The notes: a model not told the origin generated them from the letters alone. Shown: positions 18,104 to 26,976, counted from the first letter of the stretch. The stretch is 64,000 bases of DNA from Methylovirgula sp. HY1 (GCF_019343105.1 NZ_CP073764.1:3026001-3090000); one strand, 5' to 3'. Numbers and translations are program-made.

Positions 18104-18574
18104 ATGGCAGACGAGATCGAAGCAGAAGCAAGTGATCCTACGATTGGTCGTAGGAGTGGTCCGACCAAGCGCGTGCAGGTCATCGCGCGGATGGCGACCA
18201 AGCGCTCTTGGACCGTGGAGCAGAAGATAGCGATCGTTGATGAAGCCTTTGCGCCTGGAGCTTGCGTTTCAGACGCGGCGGAACGGTACGAGGTCAATAC
18301 GGGCCAGCTCTATACGTGGCGGCGGCTTTTCCTGGAAGGCAAGCTTGTAATGTCGCAGCCTCCGGCGCCCGTTTTTGCGCGCGTCGACGTGGCTCCGGCA
18401 ACAGCGGTGGTGTCGACATCGAGATTAGTCGAGCCGCCATCCGCCATCGAGCCAGCAGCACATACTTCGGGAGTGATCGAGATCGAGCTCCGATCCGGCG
18501 TGCGCATTCGCGTTGATGGCGATGTGAACGGCAAAGCGCTGAAGCATGTTCTTGATGCGCTTCGCGATCGATGA
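18104..18574 (+). CDS. tnpA: IS66 accessory protein TnpA (copy C)
   Basis: About 156 residues from the ATG at 18104 (MADEIEAEASDPTIGRRSG). It has the same helix-turn-helix region as copies A and B, with scattered substitutions. It overlaps the tnpB start by 4 nt (ATGA), which suggests coupled translation. Confidence 0.93.
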   Translation: MADEIEAEASDPTIGRRSGPTKRVQVIARMATKRSWTVEQKIAIVDEAFAPGACVSDAAERYEVNTGQLYTWRRLFLEGKLVMSQPPAPVFARVDVAPATAVVSTSRLVEPPSAIEPAAHTSGVIEIELRSGVRIRVDGDVNGKALKHVLDALRDR

Positions 18575-18918
18575 TCGGTCTGCCGGCGGGCACTCGCGTT
18601 TATCTCGCATGCGGCCATACGGACATGCGTCGCGGCTTCGACGGTCTCGCGCTGATGGTGCAAGAGGTTCTGGAGCAGAACCCGTTTTCCGGCGCGTTGT
18701 TCGCCTTCCGTGGAAAACGTGGTGATCTCATCAAACTTTTGTGGTGGGACACGCAGGGCCTCTGTCTTTTTTCCAAGCGTTTGGAGAAAGGCCGTTTCGT
18801 CTGGCCTATGGCGGCAGCGGGAACCGTTTCACTGACCGCGGCGCAGCTCTCGATGTTGTTGGAGGGGATCGATTGGCGCGCGCCAGTCAGAAGTTGGAGG
18901 CCAACTTTGGCTGGCTGA
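18571..18918 (+). CDS. tnpB: IS66 accessory protein TnpB (copy C)
   Basis: A 115-residue protein with the signature CGHTDMRRGFDGLALMVQEV and the GDLIKLLWWDTQGLCLFSKR block. The Pro of the usual GPTD is His here. Intact. Confidence 0.95.
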   Translation: MIGLPAGTRVYLACGHTDMRRGFDGLALMVQEVLEQNPFSGALFAFRGKRGDLIKLLWWDTQGLCLFSKRLEKGRFVWPMAAAGTVSLTAAQLSMLLEGIDWRAPVRSWRPTLAG

Positions 18919-18968
18919 GTCAACGCGCCATAGTGTCGAGTAACGGCGCGGCATGCTAAATGATTTGC

Positions 18969-20543
18969 ATGTCGGCGAGCGCCCTTCCCATTCCTGATGA
19001 CATCGAGTCCTTGCGCCTTCTTGTGGCTGCGCAACGCGCGGAACTCGACGCGGAGCGCGTTGCTCGCGCACAGGCCGAAGCCGCTCTTGTTGGCCGCGAT
19101 CTCCTGATTGAAAAACTCAAAGCGCAGATCGCCAAACTGAAGCGGATCCACTTTGGGCAATCGTCGGAAAAGCTCAAGACCGAGATCGAACAGCTCGAAC
19201 TAGCGCTTGAGGAACTGGAGACGGCGGAGGCCGAACAGCCAGTACGACCAGAACCCGCAGAGCGTTTGCGACCTGTGCCTGTGCGTTCGCTTCCGGCTCA
19301 TCTGCCGCGCGAGGAGGTGCTTCATCTGCCCGCAAGCGGCGATTGCGTCTGCCCGTCATGCGGCGGAAAATTGCACCGTCTCGGCGAAGATTCCGATGAA
19401 GTGCTCGATATCGAACCGATCACTTACAAAGTGGTGCGGCATGTCCGACCTAAGTTCTCATGCCGTGCCTGCGAAAAAATCGTGCAGGCTCCCGCCCCAG
19501 CAAAAGCGATCGCGCGGGGCAAGGCGAGCTTTCGGACGATCGCTCATGTCATCGTCTCCAAGTTCGATCACCATCTCCCGCTTTATCGGCAAGCTGAGAT
19601 CATGGCGGAGCAAGGGATCGATATCGACCGCTCGACGCTGGCCGGCTGGGCCGGTCAGGGCGCGGCGTTGCTTGACCCTATCGTGGTACGCATCAAAGAG
19701 ACTGTGCTCGCCTCTACGAAGCTTCACACCGATGACACGCCAGTGCCGATGCTTGATCCTGGCAATGGCAAAACCAAGACCGCCAGGTTATGGGTTCATG
19801 CCATCGACGATCGGGCTCATGCTGGTCCCGGGAAGCCTGCCGTCTGGTTTGCCTTCACGACCGATCGCAAAGCCGAACATCCACAGACGATGTTGAAGAC
19901 ATTCAAGGGTCATCTTCAAGCCGATGCTTATGCAGGCTATGACGCGCTCTACCGAAGCAATCGCGTCTTTGAAGTCGGATGTTGGGGGCATGCGCGCCGC
20001 AAGATCTGGGATGTCCATCAAACCAAGGCTACCGCCGCGACGACGGAACTGCTGGAGCGCATCGGAGGTCTCTACGCCGTTGAGGAGCAAGTGCGCGGCC
20101 AGCCGCCAGACGTCAGATGCAATGCACGGCAATCACAATCGAAGCCCCAGCTCGAAGAGCTGAGACGGCGGATGGAGGCCATCCGGCTTCAACTCTCAGC
20201 CAAGAGTTCGCTCGCGGTCGCGATCACCTATGCGCTCAAACGATGGGTCGCGCTGACCCGTTACATCGACGATGGGCGCCTGGAGATTGATAACCTCATT
20301 GCTGAACGCGCAATACGCGGCGTTGCCATAGGCCGCCGCAACTGGCTGTTCGCCGGCTCCAAGGCAGGCGGCGAACGTGCCGCCGCGATTTATTCCATCA
20401 TTGAAACATGCAAGCTCAACGGCATCGAGCCTCTCCCCTATATCACCGATGTCATGCAGAAGATCGCCTCCGATTGGCCAAACAGTCGCATCGATGAACT
20501 CATGCCTTGGACATGGTCAAAGCCACAGCCAAAGGGCGCCTGA
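18969..20543 (+). CDS. tnpC: IS66 transposase TnpC (copy C)
   Basis: About 524 residues from the ATG at 18969 (MSASALPIPDDIES); an ATG three codons earlier is also possible. The Zn-ribbon (CPSCGGKLHRLGED; FSCRACEK), DDE core (LHTDDTPVPMLDPGNGKTKT) and C-terminal block are all intact. Confidence 0.95.
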   Translation: MSASALPIPDDIESLRLLVAAQRAELDAERVARAQAEAALVGRDLLIEKLKAQIAKLKRIHFGQSSEKLKTEIEQLELALEELETAEAEQPVRPEPAERLRPVPVRSLPAHLPREEVLHLPASGDCVCPSCGGKLHRLGEDSDEVLDIEPITYKVVRHVRPKFSCRACEKIVQAPAPAKAIARGKASFRTIAHVIVSKFDHHLPLYRQAEIMAEQGIDIDRSTLAGWAGQGAALLDPIVVRIKETVLASTKLHTDDTPVPMLDPGNGKTKTARLWVHAIDDRAHAGPGKPAVWFAFTTDRKAEHPQTMLKTFKGHLQADAYAGYDALYRSNRVFEVGCWGHARRKIWDVHQTKATAATTELLERIGGLYAVEEQVRGQPPDVRCNARQSQSKPQLEELRRRMEAIRLQLSAKSSLAVAITYALKRWVALTRYIDDGRLEIDNLIAERAIRGVAIGRRNWLFAGSKAGGERAAAIYSIIETCKLNGIEPLPYITDVMQKIASDWPNSRIDELMPWTWSKPQPKGA

Positions 20544-20636
20544 TCCCGCGTGCCTTCAGACCACGCTTACATTAGGTATGCTGCTCGGCTGGTTTGTAAC
20601 ACATGGCGACCCGCGCTTTTTGAAATGGCAAGCTAA

Positions 20637-21386
20637 TTACAAAGAGATTTCGCCGTACCTTAAAGCCTGGACCACTGCATAAGTGCGCCGAGCGGCGTTG
20701 AGCTTTCGCTTGGCATTTTCCACGTGAGTGGTCACAGTCTCTCGCCCGATCGTTAGGATTGCCGCTATTTCGTCATCTGACTTGCCAGTAGCAACCCATC
20801 GCATGATCTCGCGTTCTCGCGGGGTCAGCGGTATGTATTGTTCTCCTTGTTGGCGACGATCTTCTACCTGCGTACGTTGAAGTGCGTGATAGCTATAGAT
20901 GCCGATGATTTCGAGTGCTGAGCGCGCTCTTTGAGACAAATTAGGCAGTAGGCCACAAGCACTGAAGATCCCGATAGAGCCGTTAGCCGAGACGATGGGA
21001 ACGACCACTCCGTCGTTGGCGCCGAAGTCCTTAGCTTCATCAATGATGAACCGCTCCGTTTTGTTCAGCTTCCGCGTTGTCCTCAGGTCCTCCCAGGTGA
21101 AAGGAGCCAGGGAACGCCACAGCTGAGTGATGACCGGATCATGCTGCACACGGTTGTTTTGAAAATAGTGCTCGATGTAATCAGCAGGTCGGGTGTTTAG
21201 GGCAACCACATCCTCGGGTCGCTTGTCGCCGGGGCGGGGCATCGACCAGCTCGTCACGAAAGGAAGCCCGTACCATTCGAGTTCTCGGATCACGAGATCA
21301 CGAACCTCATCATGCGTTTGAGCTCTTTGGACACGTTCGACGAAATCGAGCGTTCGGCGTCCATATTCGTCACCGGCTAAGCTCAT
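20637..21386 (-). CDS. LuxR-type quorum-sensing regulator
   Basis: A 249-residue protein with an ATG start. Residues 15-165 form an autoinducer-binding domain: GLPFVTSWSMPRPGDKRPED, YIEHYFQNNRVQHDPVI, and SANGSIGIFSACG. Conserved aromatic and acidic positions of acyl-homoserine-lactone receptors are recognisable. Residues 185-245 form the LuxR helix-turn-helix (LTPREREIMRWVATGKSDDE, IAAILTIGRETVTTHVENAK). It is transcribed divergently from the luxI-type gene at 21560, with about 170 bp between, so it is the likely cognate receptor. The pair lies beyond the 3' end of the ICE trb operon, with IS remnants between, so it may control conjugation. Confidence 0.9.
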   Translation of the reverse strand: MSLAGDEYGRRTLDFVERVQRAQTHDEVRDLVIRELEWYGLPFVTSWSMPRPGDKRPEDVVALNTRPADYIEHYFQNNRVQHDPVITQLWRSLAPFTWEDLRTTRKLNKTERFIIDEAKDFGANDGVVVPIVSANGSIGIFSACGLLPNLSQRARSALEIIGIYSYHALQRTQVEDRRQQGEQYIPLTPREREIMRWVATGKSDDEIAAILTIGRETVTTHVENAKRKLNAARRTYAVVQALRYGEISL

Positions 21387-21410
21387 GGATCGCCCCCTAA
21401 GGTTACGTTT

Positions 21411-21427
21411 GACAGGGTAATCCTGTC
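21411..21427. promoter_or_regulatory. Inverted repeat in the luxR-luxI intergenic region
   Basis: GACAGG (21411-21416), a 5-nt spacer GTAAT, and CCTGTC (21422-21427) form a perfect 6-bp dyad 25 bp from the luxR start. The arms are in the opposite order to a classical lux box (CTGT...ACAG), so this is a candidate operator for LuxR or another regulator, not a confident lux box. Confidence 0.4.
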
Positions 21428-21559
21428 TCCAATGGCTTCAAGCCAAAAAGCTTTTCTGCAATTTTGCCTGGGACTTAACACGCTCCCTCCCAAGAAATGG
21501 GGAGAGCACAATCTTCTGCTCTGCTTTAAATCAGGTGACCTAGCAGGAGGTTCAGAATC

Positions 21560-22213
21560 ATGTGTTTAATTATATATGGGCACGAACATTCCAAATATTC
21601 ACGGCAACTCGATCAGCTATTTCGCATCAGGTACAAAGTATTCGTTCAGGAACGTAAATGGTCATTGCCTTCACATAACGGATTCGAGATCGATCAATAC
21701 GACACGACTGACGCCGTATATTTCATATCATACGGCGCAGATGGCGCGATCGAAGCCAGTGTACGCCTGACGCCGACGATGCAGTCGTCGCTCCTCGCGG
21801 ATTATTTTCCGCACCTCATCGAAACGGGGGATGAGCCGCGATCGCCACATATTTACGAAGCAACACGCTACATTGTCCAGCCCGCGCGGAAATCGCGGGA
21901 TGCGCTGCGAGAAGCGAAGGCGCGCATTTTCGTGCCGGTTGTCGAATGGTGCCTGGAGCAGCGGCTGACGCATTTTCAGACCGTGATCGACGCGAGGGCC
22001 CTGAGTTCTTACCTTGAAATAAGCCCCCAGACCGGGGTTCTCGGTCTCGCTCATCCCTTCGGAGGCGGCCCCGGCGCTCCCGGTGGCGGGGAATGTATGG
22101 CCATTCGTTGGCCTATCAACGCGCAGGGGCTGGAAGATGTCCGCGCCTTTGCAGATCCCAACAGATCGCATCGCGGCAGCGAGCGCGTACAAGCCGAAAT
22201 CACAATGCATTGA
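21560..22213 (+). CDS. Acyl-homoserine-lactone synthase, LuxI family
   Basis: A 217-residue protein, ATG start with a strong AGGAGG 9 nt ahead. LuxI hallmarks are present: the SAM-binding N-terminus LFRIRYKVFVQERKW with the conserved Arg, Phe and Trp; FEIDQYDT with the acidic residues; ASVRLTPT with the conserved Arg; and YEATRYIVQP with the Glu/Arg pair of the active site. The enzyme should make an N-acyl-homoserine lactone from SAM and an acyl carrier; the chain is not predictable from sequence by eye. It is divergent from luxR and 21 bp ahead of the phytanoyl-dioxygenase-like gene, so the two are probably co-transcribed. Confidence 0.93.
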   Translation: MCLIIYGHEHSKYSRQLDQLFRIRYKVFVQERKWSLPSHNGFEIDQYDTTDAVYFISYGADGAIEASVRLTPTMQSSLLADYFPHLIETGDEPRSPHIYEATRYIVQPARKSRDALREAKARIFVPVVEWCLEQRLTHFQTVIDARALSSYLEISPQTGVLGLAHPFGGGPGAPGGGECMAIRWPINAQGLEDVRAFADPNRSHRGSERVQAEITMH

Positions 22214-22234
22214 TGACACGAATGGGAGGCTAAA

Positions 22235-23203
22235 ATGGGGAAATTGCTCAGACCGGTCACGCGCGATGAGATCGCTGCTTATCGCGTTGCAGGCGTCGTA
22301 CTGCTTCGCGGCATTCTTGACATCGGGTCGATTAATACCTTGCGTCGCTGTCTTGACGAGGCCGCGGAGACTCTGTCACAAAGCGCGGCAGGCTACGACC
22401 TATCATCGCTGACGCGCGCGGCCGAACTTGGCGACACGCGCGCATTGAGAGAGGCGAGTGATGGGCAGCACGACGTCGCCGGACTTGTCGACTTCATCAA
22501 GCAGAGCGGGCAGCCCTTGCTTTTCGACGAGCCGGGTAAGGCAGACGGCAGGTTTCTGCTGGATACCGGCGTCGCAGCGCGCCACAAGCCATTCAATCGG
22601 ATTTGCGTACATGGCGCCGCTCCGGAAATTGCTGGCGCATTGCTCGAGTCAGAGCGCATCAATTTCTTTGGCGATCAGATCTTCATCAAGGAGCCGGGGA
22701 CGCGCGAGCGAACCGCCTTCCACCAAGATGCATCTTATTTCGATATAGAGGGCGATCAGTGCTGCGTCATGTGGATCCCCGTCGATCCTGTAACCGCGCA
22801 GACGGGCGGAATGATGTATGTGCGCGGGTCACATCGGCAAGGGCAACTCTATGCCCCGAATGTGTTCGTGTCCCATACCCCGTTGCCGGGCAGCGAAGGC
22901 GAACGCCTGCCAAACATCGAAGACCATCCAAATGATTTTGACATCGTGCAATTCGATGTCGAACCGGGTGATATCCTAGTCCATCACTACAAGACGATTC
23001 ATGGGGCGGGCGGGAATTTGAGCCGATACCAGGTTCGGCGCGCAGCCTCATTGCGCTACTGCGGCGACGACATTCGCTTTAAAGCAAGGCCAGGGACGCC
23101 GCGTCAGCTGCATCATTCGAACCAACTTCAAGACGGCGAGCCGCTGTCTGGCCCCGATTTTCCGATAGTCTGGAGACGCGACCGATCACAAGACGCAGCG
23201 TAA
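22235..23203 (+). CDS. Phytanoyl-CoA dioxygenase (PhyH) family, Fe(II)/2-oxoglutarate oxygenase
   Basis: A 322-residue protein, ATG start with GGGAGG 7 nt ahead. The double-stranded beta-helix motif is complete: HxD at H163/D165 in AFHQDASYFD, the distal H256 in TIHGAGGNLS, and R269 as the likely 2-oxoglutarate-binding residue in VRRAASLRYC. MYVRGSHRQGQL is typical of the PhyH group. The enzyme should hydroxylate a small or acyl substrate using O2 and 2-oxoglutarate. The gene starts 21 bp after luxI, which suggests that the substrate is the signal or its fatty-acyl precursor; that is an inference. No CoA-ligase or transporter accompanies it. Confidence 0.88.
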   Translation: MGKLLRPVTRDEIAAYRVAGVVLLRGILDIGSINTLRRCLDEAAETLSQSAAGYDLSSLTRAAELGDTRALREASDGQHDVAGLVDFIKQSGQPLLFDEPGKADGRFLLDTGVAARHKPFNRICVHGAAPEIAGALLESERINFFGDQIFIKEPGTRERTAFHQDASYFDIEGDQCCVMWIPVDPVTAQTGGMMYVRGSHRQGQLYAPNVFVSHTPLPGSEGERLPNIEDHPNDFDIVQFDVEPGDILVHHYKTIHGAGGNLSRYQVRRAASLRYCGDDIRFKARPGTPRQLHHSNQLQDGEPLSGPDFPIVWRRDRSQDAA

Positions 23204-23261
23204 GTGACGAGATTTTTCAAGAGTAATGCGTTCGCGTTAGTCGAGTGCGAGGCCAGCCGAC

Positions 23262-23450
23262 ATGCCGTGTCCACGTCCTAGCGATCAAGAGATCGCAATT
23301 TATGTGGCCCGAATGCTTGACGAACTCGTCAAGCTTTCGCGCCCCTTAGATGATCACTTTCTGGAATGTCTTTTGACAATGTCAGCTTCTGTCGCTTGGT
23401 GCCATGGTGTCAAGGCAGATGCTCAAGGTCGACCGCCGCGTAGGCATTAG
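23262..23450 (+). CDS. Small hypothetical protein, possibly truncated by IS701
   Basis: A 62-residue frame beginning MPCPRPSDQEIAIYVARMLD, then ELVKLSRPLDDHFLECLL. The first half looks like a small helical protein of the kind found beside alphaproteobacterial luxI genes, but I cannot name a family. The stop TAG at 23448-23450 lies in the IS701 target duplication, so the original C-terminus may have been cut off. Confidence 0.4.
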   Translation: MPCPRPSDQEIAIYVARMLDELVKLSRPLDDHFLECLLTMSASVAWCHGVKADAQGRPPRRH

Positions 23451-24570
23451 CACTACTTTGGCACTTTTGACTTGAGGGCTTCTGTGATGAGCCTTTCACA
23501 GTGGGGGCATCGTAGGGGTGGAGGTCGTGTGAATAGGTTGAGGATAGCTTGCCTGATGGCCGGCATGCTGGGTTGAGGCGGCGGTCCTGAGACTCTTTTT
23601 TTTCCGTCCCGCTGCTTTGAGGCGACGGGATTGCAGGAAGGCGTAGGCGATCATCGTCATCAACGCATGTCGATGTAATCCCGTCCAAGATCTCCCTTCG
23701 AAGTGGTCGAGGCCAAGCTCCTCCTTGAGTTGCTGGTGGGCCTGTTCACAGATCCATCTGGCCTTGATTGCCGTGGCAAGCATCATAATGGTGGCATCAG
23801 CGGGCAGGTTCGACACATAGTATTTTTGCTCTCCGGTTGATCGTCGCTCCCCGACGAGCCAGACCTCGTCGCCAGGCATGCACTGCATACGGTTATCGAG
23901 CATCCGGTGCTTGTGGCCATCAGCAATCCGAACACGGCGGGCCGCAAAGCGACACGTCAGAAAGCAATCTGTCGATCCTTCGGCACCTGGGCTCGCGTCA
24001 TGCGCTCGGGATCGTTCGTCCAGGTCTCAGGTAGAAACAGCCGCAGCCCCACCATCACCGGCACTTCGCGCGATGCCAGCGTCACCGAGACCAGAGACTG
24101 ACAATTGGCAGTCTTCCCAAGCGAAGAGGCGTATTGTGGCGCAACACCGACCGAGCGCTCTCCCTTCTTCGGTAGCGCCGTATCGTCGATGATCAGCCAG
24201 GCGTCATCACTGCCGACCATCTTGTCGGCTTCGGCAAGCAGTACATTTGCCAGCGGCGCGCTGTCCCAAACGCCGCTGGCGATGAAGTGGTGAAGTTGAT
24301 CGTAGCCGACACCGCCGTCGCGCGCCGCCATCGGCTGGATGCTCTTGCGATCACCTGATCCAATCAGACCAGCAACATAGGCAGGACACATACGCGATCG
24401 CGCCTTGTGCCTCAGAGCATCCAGAAAAGGCGTAAGCCACCGTCCCAGATCGGCCTTCCAGTTCTCGTCCATGGCCGGCCCTCCACAATGCCGACCACCC
24501 ATGAATCACGCAAATCGAATCTCGGGAATCCCAAAAGCGATCCTCCGTTCAAAAATATGCCAAAGTAGTG
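23451..24570 (-). mobile_element. IS701-family element with internal deletion
   Basis: Termini CACTACTTTGGC (23451-23462) and GCCAAAGTAGTG (24559-24570) are perfect inverted repeats, flanked by a 4-bp TTAG duplication (23447-23450 and 24571-24574). At 1,120 bp it is shorter than a full IS701, in keeping with the deletion in its transposase. Confidence 0.9.
23496..24472 (-). pseudogene. IS701-family transposase, deleted and frameshifted
   Basis: The N-terminal part from 24472 (MDENWKADLGRWLTPFLDAL) includes YDQLHHFIASGVWD, the catalytic-region DDAWLIIDDTALPKKGERSV, and NCQSLVSVTLASREVPV. Near 23960 the reading breaks. The C-terminal block resumes in another frame with [37 protein letters not shown] and [20 protein letters not shown]. 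Roughly a hundred or more middle residues are absent, so the protein is dead, although the ends could be mobilised in trans. Confidence 0.88.
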
Positions 24571-24574
24571 TTAG

Positions 24575-24688
24575 GACCAAGACTCATAACGAGTAACTGA
24601 CGATGGCGGCGATGCAGATGGCAGCGAGCAAATTCGTTGCGTTTCGGTCATAGTGTGTCACCACCCGTCTGAATTCTTTGCGGCGGCA
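24575..24688 (-). pseudogene. IS5-type transposase, C-terminal scrap
   Basis: The minus strand reads RRKEFRRVVTHYDRNATNLL then AAICIAAIVSY and a stop. This is the typical C-terminus of IS5-group transposases (RVATRYDK...FLA.....A...WL). It is bounded by the IS701 duplication on one side and the IS3-type left end on the other. Only about 40 codons remain. Confidence 0.65.
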
Positions 24689-25012
24689 GTGAGCTGCTGC
24701 CGGTTTGATGGACACCGAGATTAGGTGTTTCATTGAACTGGAGGTGGCGGATGGAATGACGGAAGTTTTCTCGGGAGTTCAAGGTCGAGGCGGTTCGGCT
24801 GATCCAGGAGCGCGGTGTTTCCGCGGCCCAGGCGTCAGGGATCTCGATGTCCATGTGAACGTGCTACGTAAATGGGTGAAAGAATTTTCCGCGGAGCCGG
24901 CGCAGGCATTTCCCGGCCAAGGTCAGATGAAGGCCGAGCAGGTCAAGATCACCCGTCTCCGGCGAGAAGTGAGCAAACTCAAAGCGGAGCGCAACATTCA
25001 AAAAAACCATCC
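24689..25012 (+). pseudogene. IS3-family OrfA fragment with intact left end
   Basis: It starts with the terminal sequence TGAGCTGCTGCCGGTTTGAT. The OrfA reading includes FSREFKVEAVRLIQERGVSA, DLDVHVNVLRKWVKEF and KAEQVKITRLRREVSKLKAE, a helix-turn-helix plus leucine-zipper typical of IS3 OrfA, with frameshifts among the segments. It stops near 25012, where unrelated IS110-type sequence begins. There is no OrfB here; a C-terminal piece of an IS3 OrfB lies separately at 41172-41369. Confidence 0.8.
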
Positions 25013-25034
25013 AGGGCCGATTGCCCGGGTGTGT

Positions 25035-25492
25035 GCGATAGAAGCGGGTATGTTACTCCAATATGCAGTGGCCCATATCCAGCATATGCAGAAGGCTTTG
25101 ATGGAGATGAACCTGCAGCTCCATCATGTCGTCTCGGATATAACTGGAGCGACCGGCATGCGGATCATCCGCGCCATTGTTGCCGGTGAGCGCAATCCCG
25201 ATGTTTTGGCGACTTACCGTGACGTACATTGCCATTCCTCAATCGAGACGATCCGCGCCGCATTGGTCGGAACGACCGGGACGAACATGTTTTCGCTCTG
25301 AGCCAGTTGCTGGAGCTCTATGATATCTACCAGGCGAAGATGCTGCAGTACGACCGCAAGCTGGAAGCGTCGATAGCTGTATTATCCCGCAAGGCAGCAA
25401 AGCCGGTCGGCCCCTGGCAGGTGAGCACGGTGTTCTATGTTTTAGCAGGGCTTGGCTATCAGGAAATAACAACCAAGTTCTTCGCCGATTGA
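25035..25492 (+). pseudogene. IS110-family transposase fragment
   Basis: The reading LQLHHVVSDITGATGMRIIR, then AIVAGERNPDVLATYRDVHC and ETIRAALVG matches the central region of IS110-family transposases. A frameshift near 25275 moves it to the frame LSQLLELYDIYQAKMLQYDR. Both catalytic ends are missing. It lies directly beyond the 3' end of the trb operon. Confidence 0.75.
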
Positions 25493-25561
25493 TAACTATC
25501 GCACGCGTTCTCATTCAGAAAGAGCCGCAATAGAAGGCGCTGGTGAACATTGGCACTGCGC

Positions 25562-25783
25562 TTAAGGTTTTGCTCGCTTCGCTTTTACAAATCCGCGATC
25601 GTTTGCCATGAAGCGCGCGAGCATAGGTGCGATGAGCTTTCCGGGATCGGCGATGTCCTGCCCGGTCGTATGGCCAAGAAGTTTTGCATAGGTGAGGAGG
25701 TCGCGGTGTGCTGCCGCGGGAAGTTCGATCGTTAATTTAACTGGCTTGTCATCTTCAAGCGGCCCGAGCTTCAATTTCGTCAT
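25562..25783 (-). CDS. DUF2274 family protein
   Basis: A 73-residue protein that is the last gene of the trb operon; its ATG overlaps the trbI stop by 4 nt. KPVKLTIELPAAAHRDLLTY and AKLLGHTTGQ match DUF2274, a small ribbon-helix-helix-like protein found at the 3' end of trb clusters on Rhizobiales ICEs. A DNA-binding role in regulating transfer is plausible but unproven. Confidence 0.85.
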   Translation of the reverse strand: MTKLKLGPLEDDKPVKLTIELPAAAHRDLLTYAKLLGHTTGQDIADPGKLIAPMLARFMANDRGFVKAKRAKP

Positions 25784-26976
25784 GGCACTGATCCCTTCGC
25801 ATAAGGTTTGAGGACAAGATCGCGATTGACCATGACCCGCACGGGAAACCCCGGCCTGATGGTGAGCGTCGGCTGGATGTTGAGCTGACGCTGGACGATC
25901 TCACGGCCGACTTGGCTGGTGCTGTTCGAGGCGCCCATGCGGATTGCCTGGACAAGGCTGTTTTCGCCATTGCTGGTGCCGGCTTCCGCGCCGACGCTGA
26001 GCAGTGTCGAAAGGGTGGCTGCTTCGAAGAGCGTGAGCCAGTGATAATCGACATCATCTTCGAGACCAGCATAGCCGCTCGCGTCGGCACCGGGCAGGCG
26101 CTCCAGCACGATCGATGTGCCGTTTGGCATGATGAGACGTGTCCAGACGAGCAGGACGCGGCCCTGACCGAAGGCGACGGAGCTATCATACTGGCCGATG
26201 AGGCGCGCGCCTTGCGGGATCAGCAGATATTTTCCGGTCGGGCTGTCGTACACGGCTTCCGTCACCTGGGCAGTGATCTGGCCCGGAAGATCGGACCGGA
26301 TCCCCGTGATAAGCGCGGCTGGAATGACGGTGCCAGCCTGAACTGTGTAGGGCGAAGGCGCGCCTGTTAGGCGATCAGGGCTCACAGTCCGCCGATCAAC
26401 TGTCGCATTAAGGAAGGCCGTCTTGCGGCCCTGCATGTTTTGCGCGGAGGCGGAATCGGCCGGCGGTATTTGCGGAGCGGGTGCAGGGCCTGTCGCAGCG
26501 GCTTGAATTGTTTTTACGACATTTGCGGGTCGTATTTCCGTCTGGGTGAAGAGGCGGCTGACGCGGGCGGCTTCCATTTCCTGAGCGCGCCTTTGGGCAT
26601 CGGCGTCGGGCGTTGAAGGCGGCGTGAAGATATTGGGATTACCCGCATTGAGGATCGGCCGGCCGAGATCGCCGGGCAAAGGCGGACCGAGCCTCGGCGC
26701 CGAGCGCGGCAGCCAAGTGTAATCCTTTGGCAGACCGAGCAAGGCATCGGCTGTTGGGCGATTCTCCGTGTTCAAGAGTTCCTGCCCATTGTCATTATCG
26801 CGGCGGTTACGCAGCGCATAGCTAAGCGCGCCCGCGATCACGAGGGCCGAGACGGTGCTCAGCCCGATAAGCACGCGTCGCGACAGGCGGGTGACGCGGG
26901 GCGGCCCGCCGCGTAGCCGGAAATCCGAGGGTATACCCGATCCGGCCTGTCTTTCGTTGTCAGCGCCGTTCGTCAT
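25780..26976 (-). CDS. trbI: Conjugal transfer protein TrbI (VirB10-like)
   Basis: A 398-residue protein with an ATG start overlapping the trbG stop. It has a short cytoplasmic N-terminus, one transmembrane helix (RRVLIGLSTVSALVIAGALS, about residues 30-50), a Pro-rich periplasmic linker, and the VirB10/TrbI beta-barrel domain (VQAGTVIPAALITGIRSDLP, YLLIPQGARLIGQYDSSVAF, RLPGADASGYAGLEDDVDYH). TrbI links the inner- and outer-membrane parts of the type IV secretion channel. Full length, intact. Confidence 0.95.
   Translation of the reverse strand: MTNGADNERQAGSGIPSDFRLRGGPPRVTRLSRRVLIGLSTVSALVIAGALSYALRNRRDNDNGQELLNTENRPTADALLGLPKDYTWLPRSAPRLGPPLPGDLGRPILNAGNPNIFTPPSTPDADAQRRAQEMEAARVSRLFTQTEIRPANVVKTIQAAATGPAPAPQIPPADSASAQNMQGRKTAFLNATVDRRTVSPDRLTGAPSPYTVQAGTVIPAALITGIRSDLPGQITAQVTEAVYDSPTGKYLLIPQGARLIGQYDSSVAFGQGRVLLVWTRLIMPNGTSIVLERLPGADASGYAGLEDDVDYHWLTLFEAATLSTLLSVGAEAGTSNGENSLVQAIRMGASNSTSQVGREIVQRQLNIQPTLTIRPGFPVRVMVNRDLVLKPYAKGSVP

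Larger units (their letters stand above)
18027..20570 (+). mobile_element. IS66-family element, copy C, complete and divergent
   Basis: A 2,544-bp element with GTAAGCG / CGCTTAC termini and a perfect 8-bp duplication ATTAGGTA at 18019-18026 and 20571-20578. It is in the opposite orientation to A and B and differs from them at many positions (for example in the tnpA C-terminus), so it is a related but separate IS66 type that arrived independently. Confidence 0.95.

Noticed and set aside
12179-20570. The IS66 trio as a composite transposon carrying cargo
   Set aside because: Each copy has its own perfect 8-bp duplication, so each inserted singly.
20637-22213. A classical lux box between luxR and luxI
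   Set aside because: The only good dyad there has its arms in the reverse order (GACAGG...CCTGTC); no CTGT...ACAG-type 18-20-bp site was found by eye.
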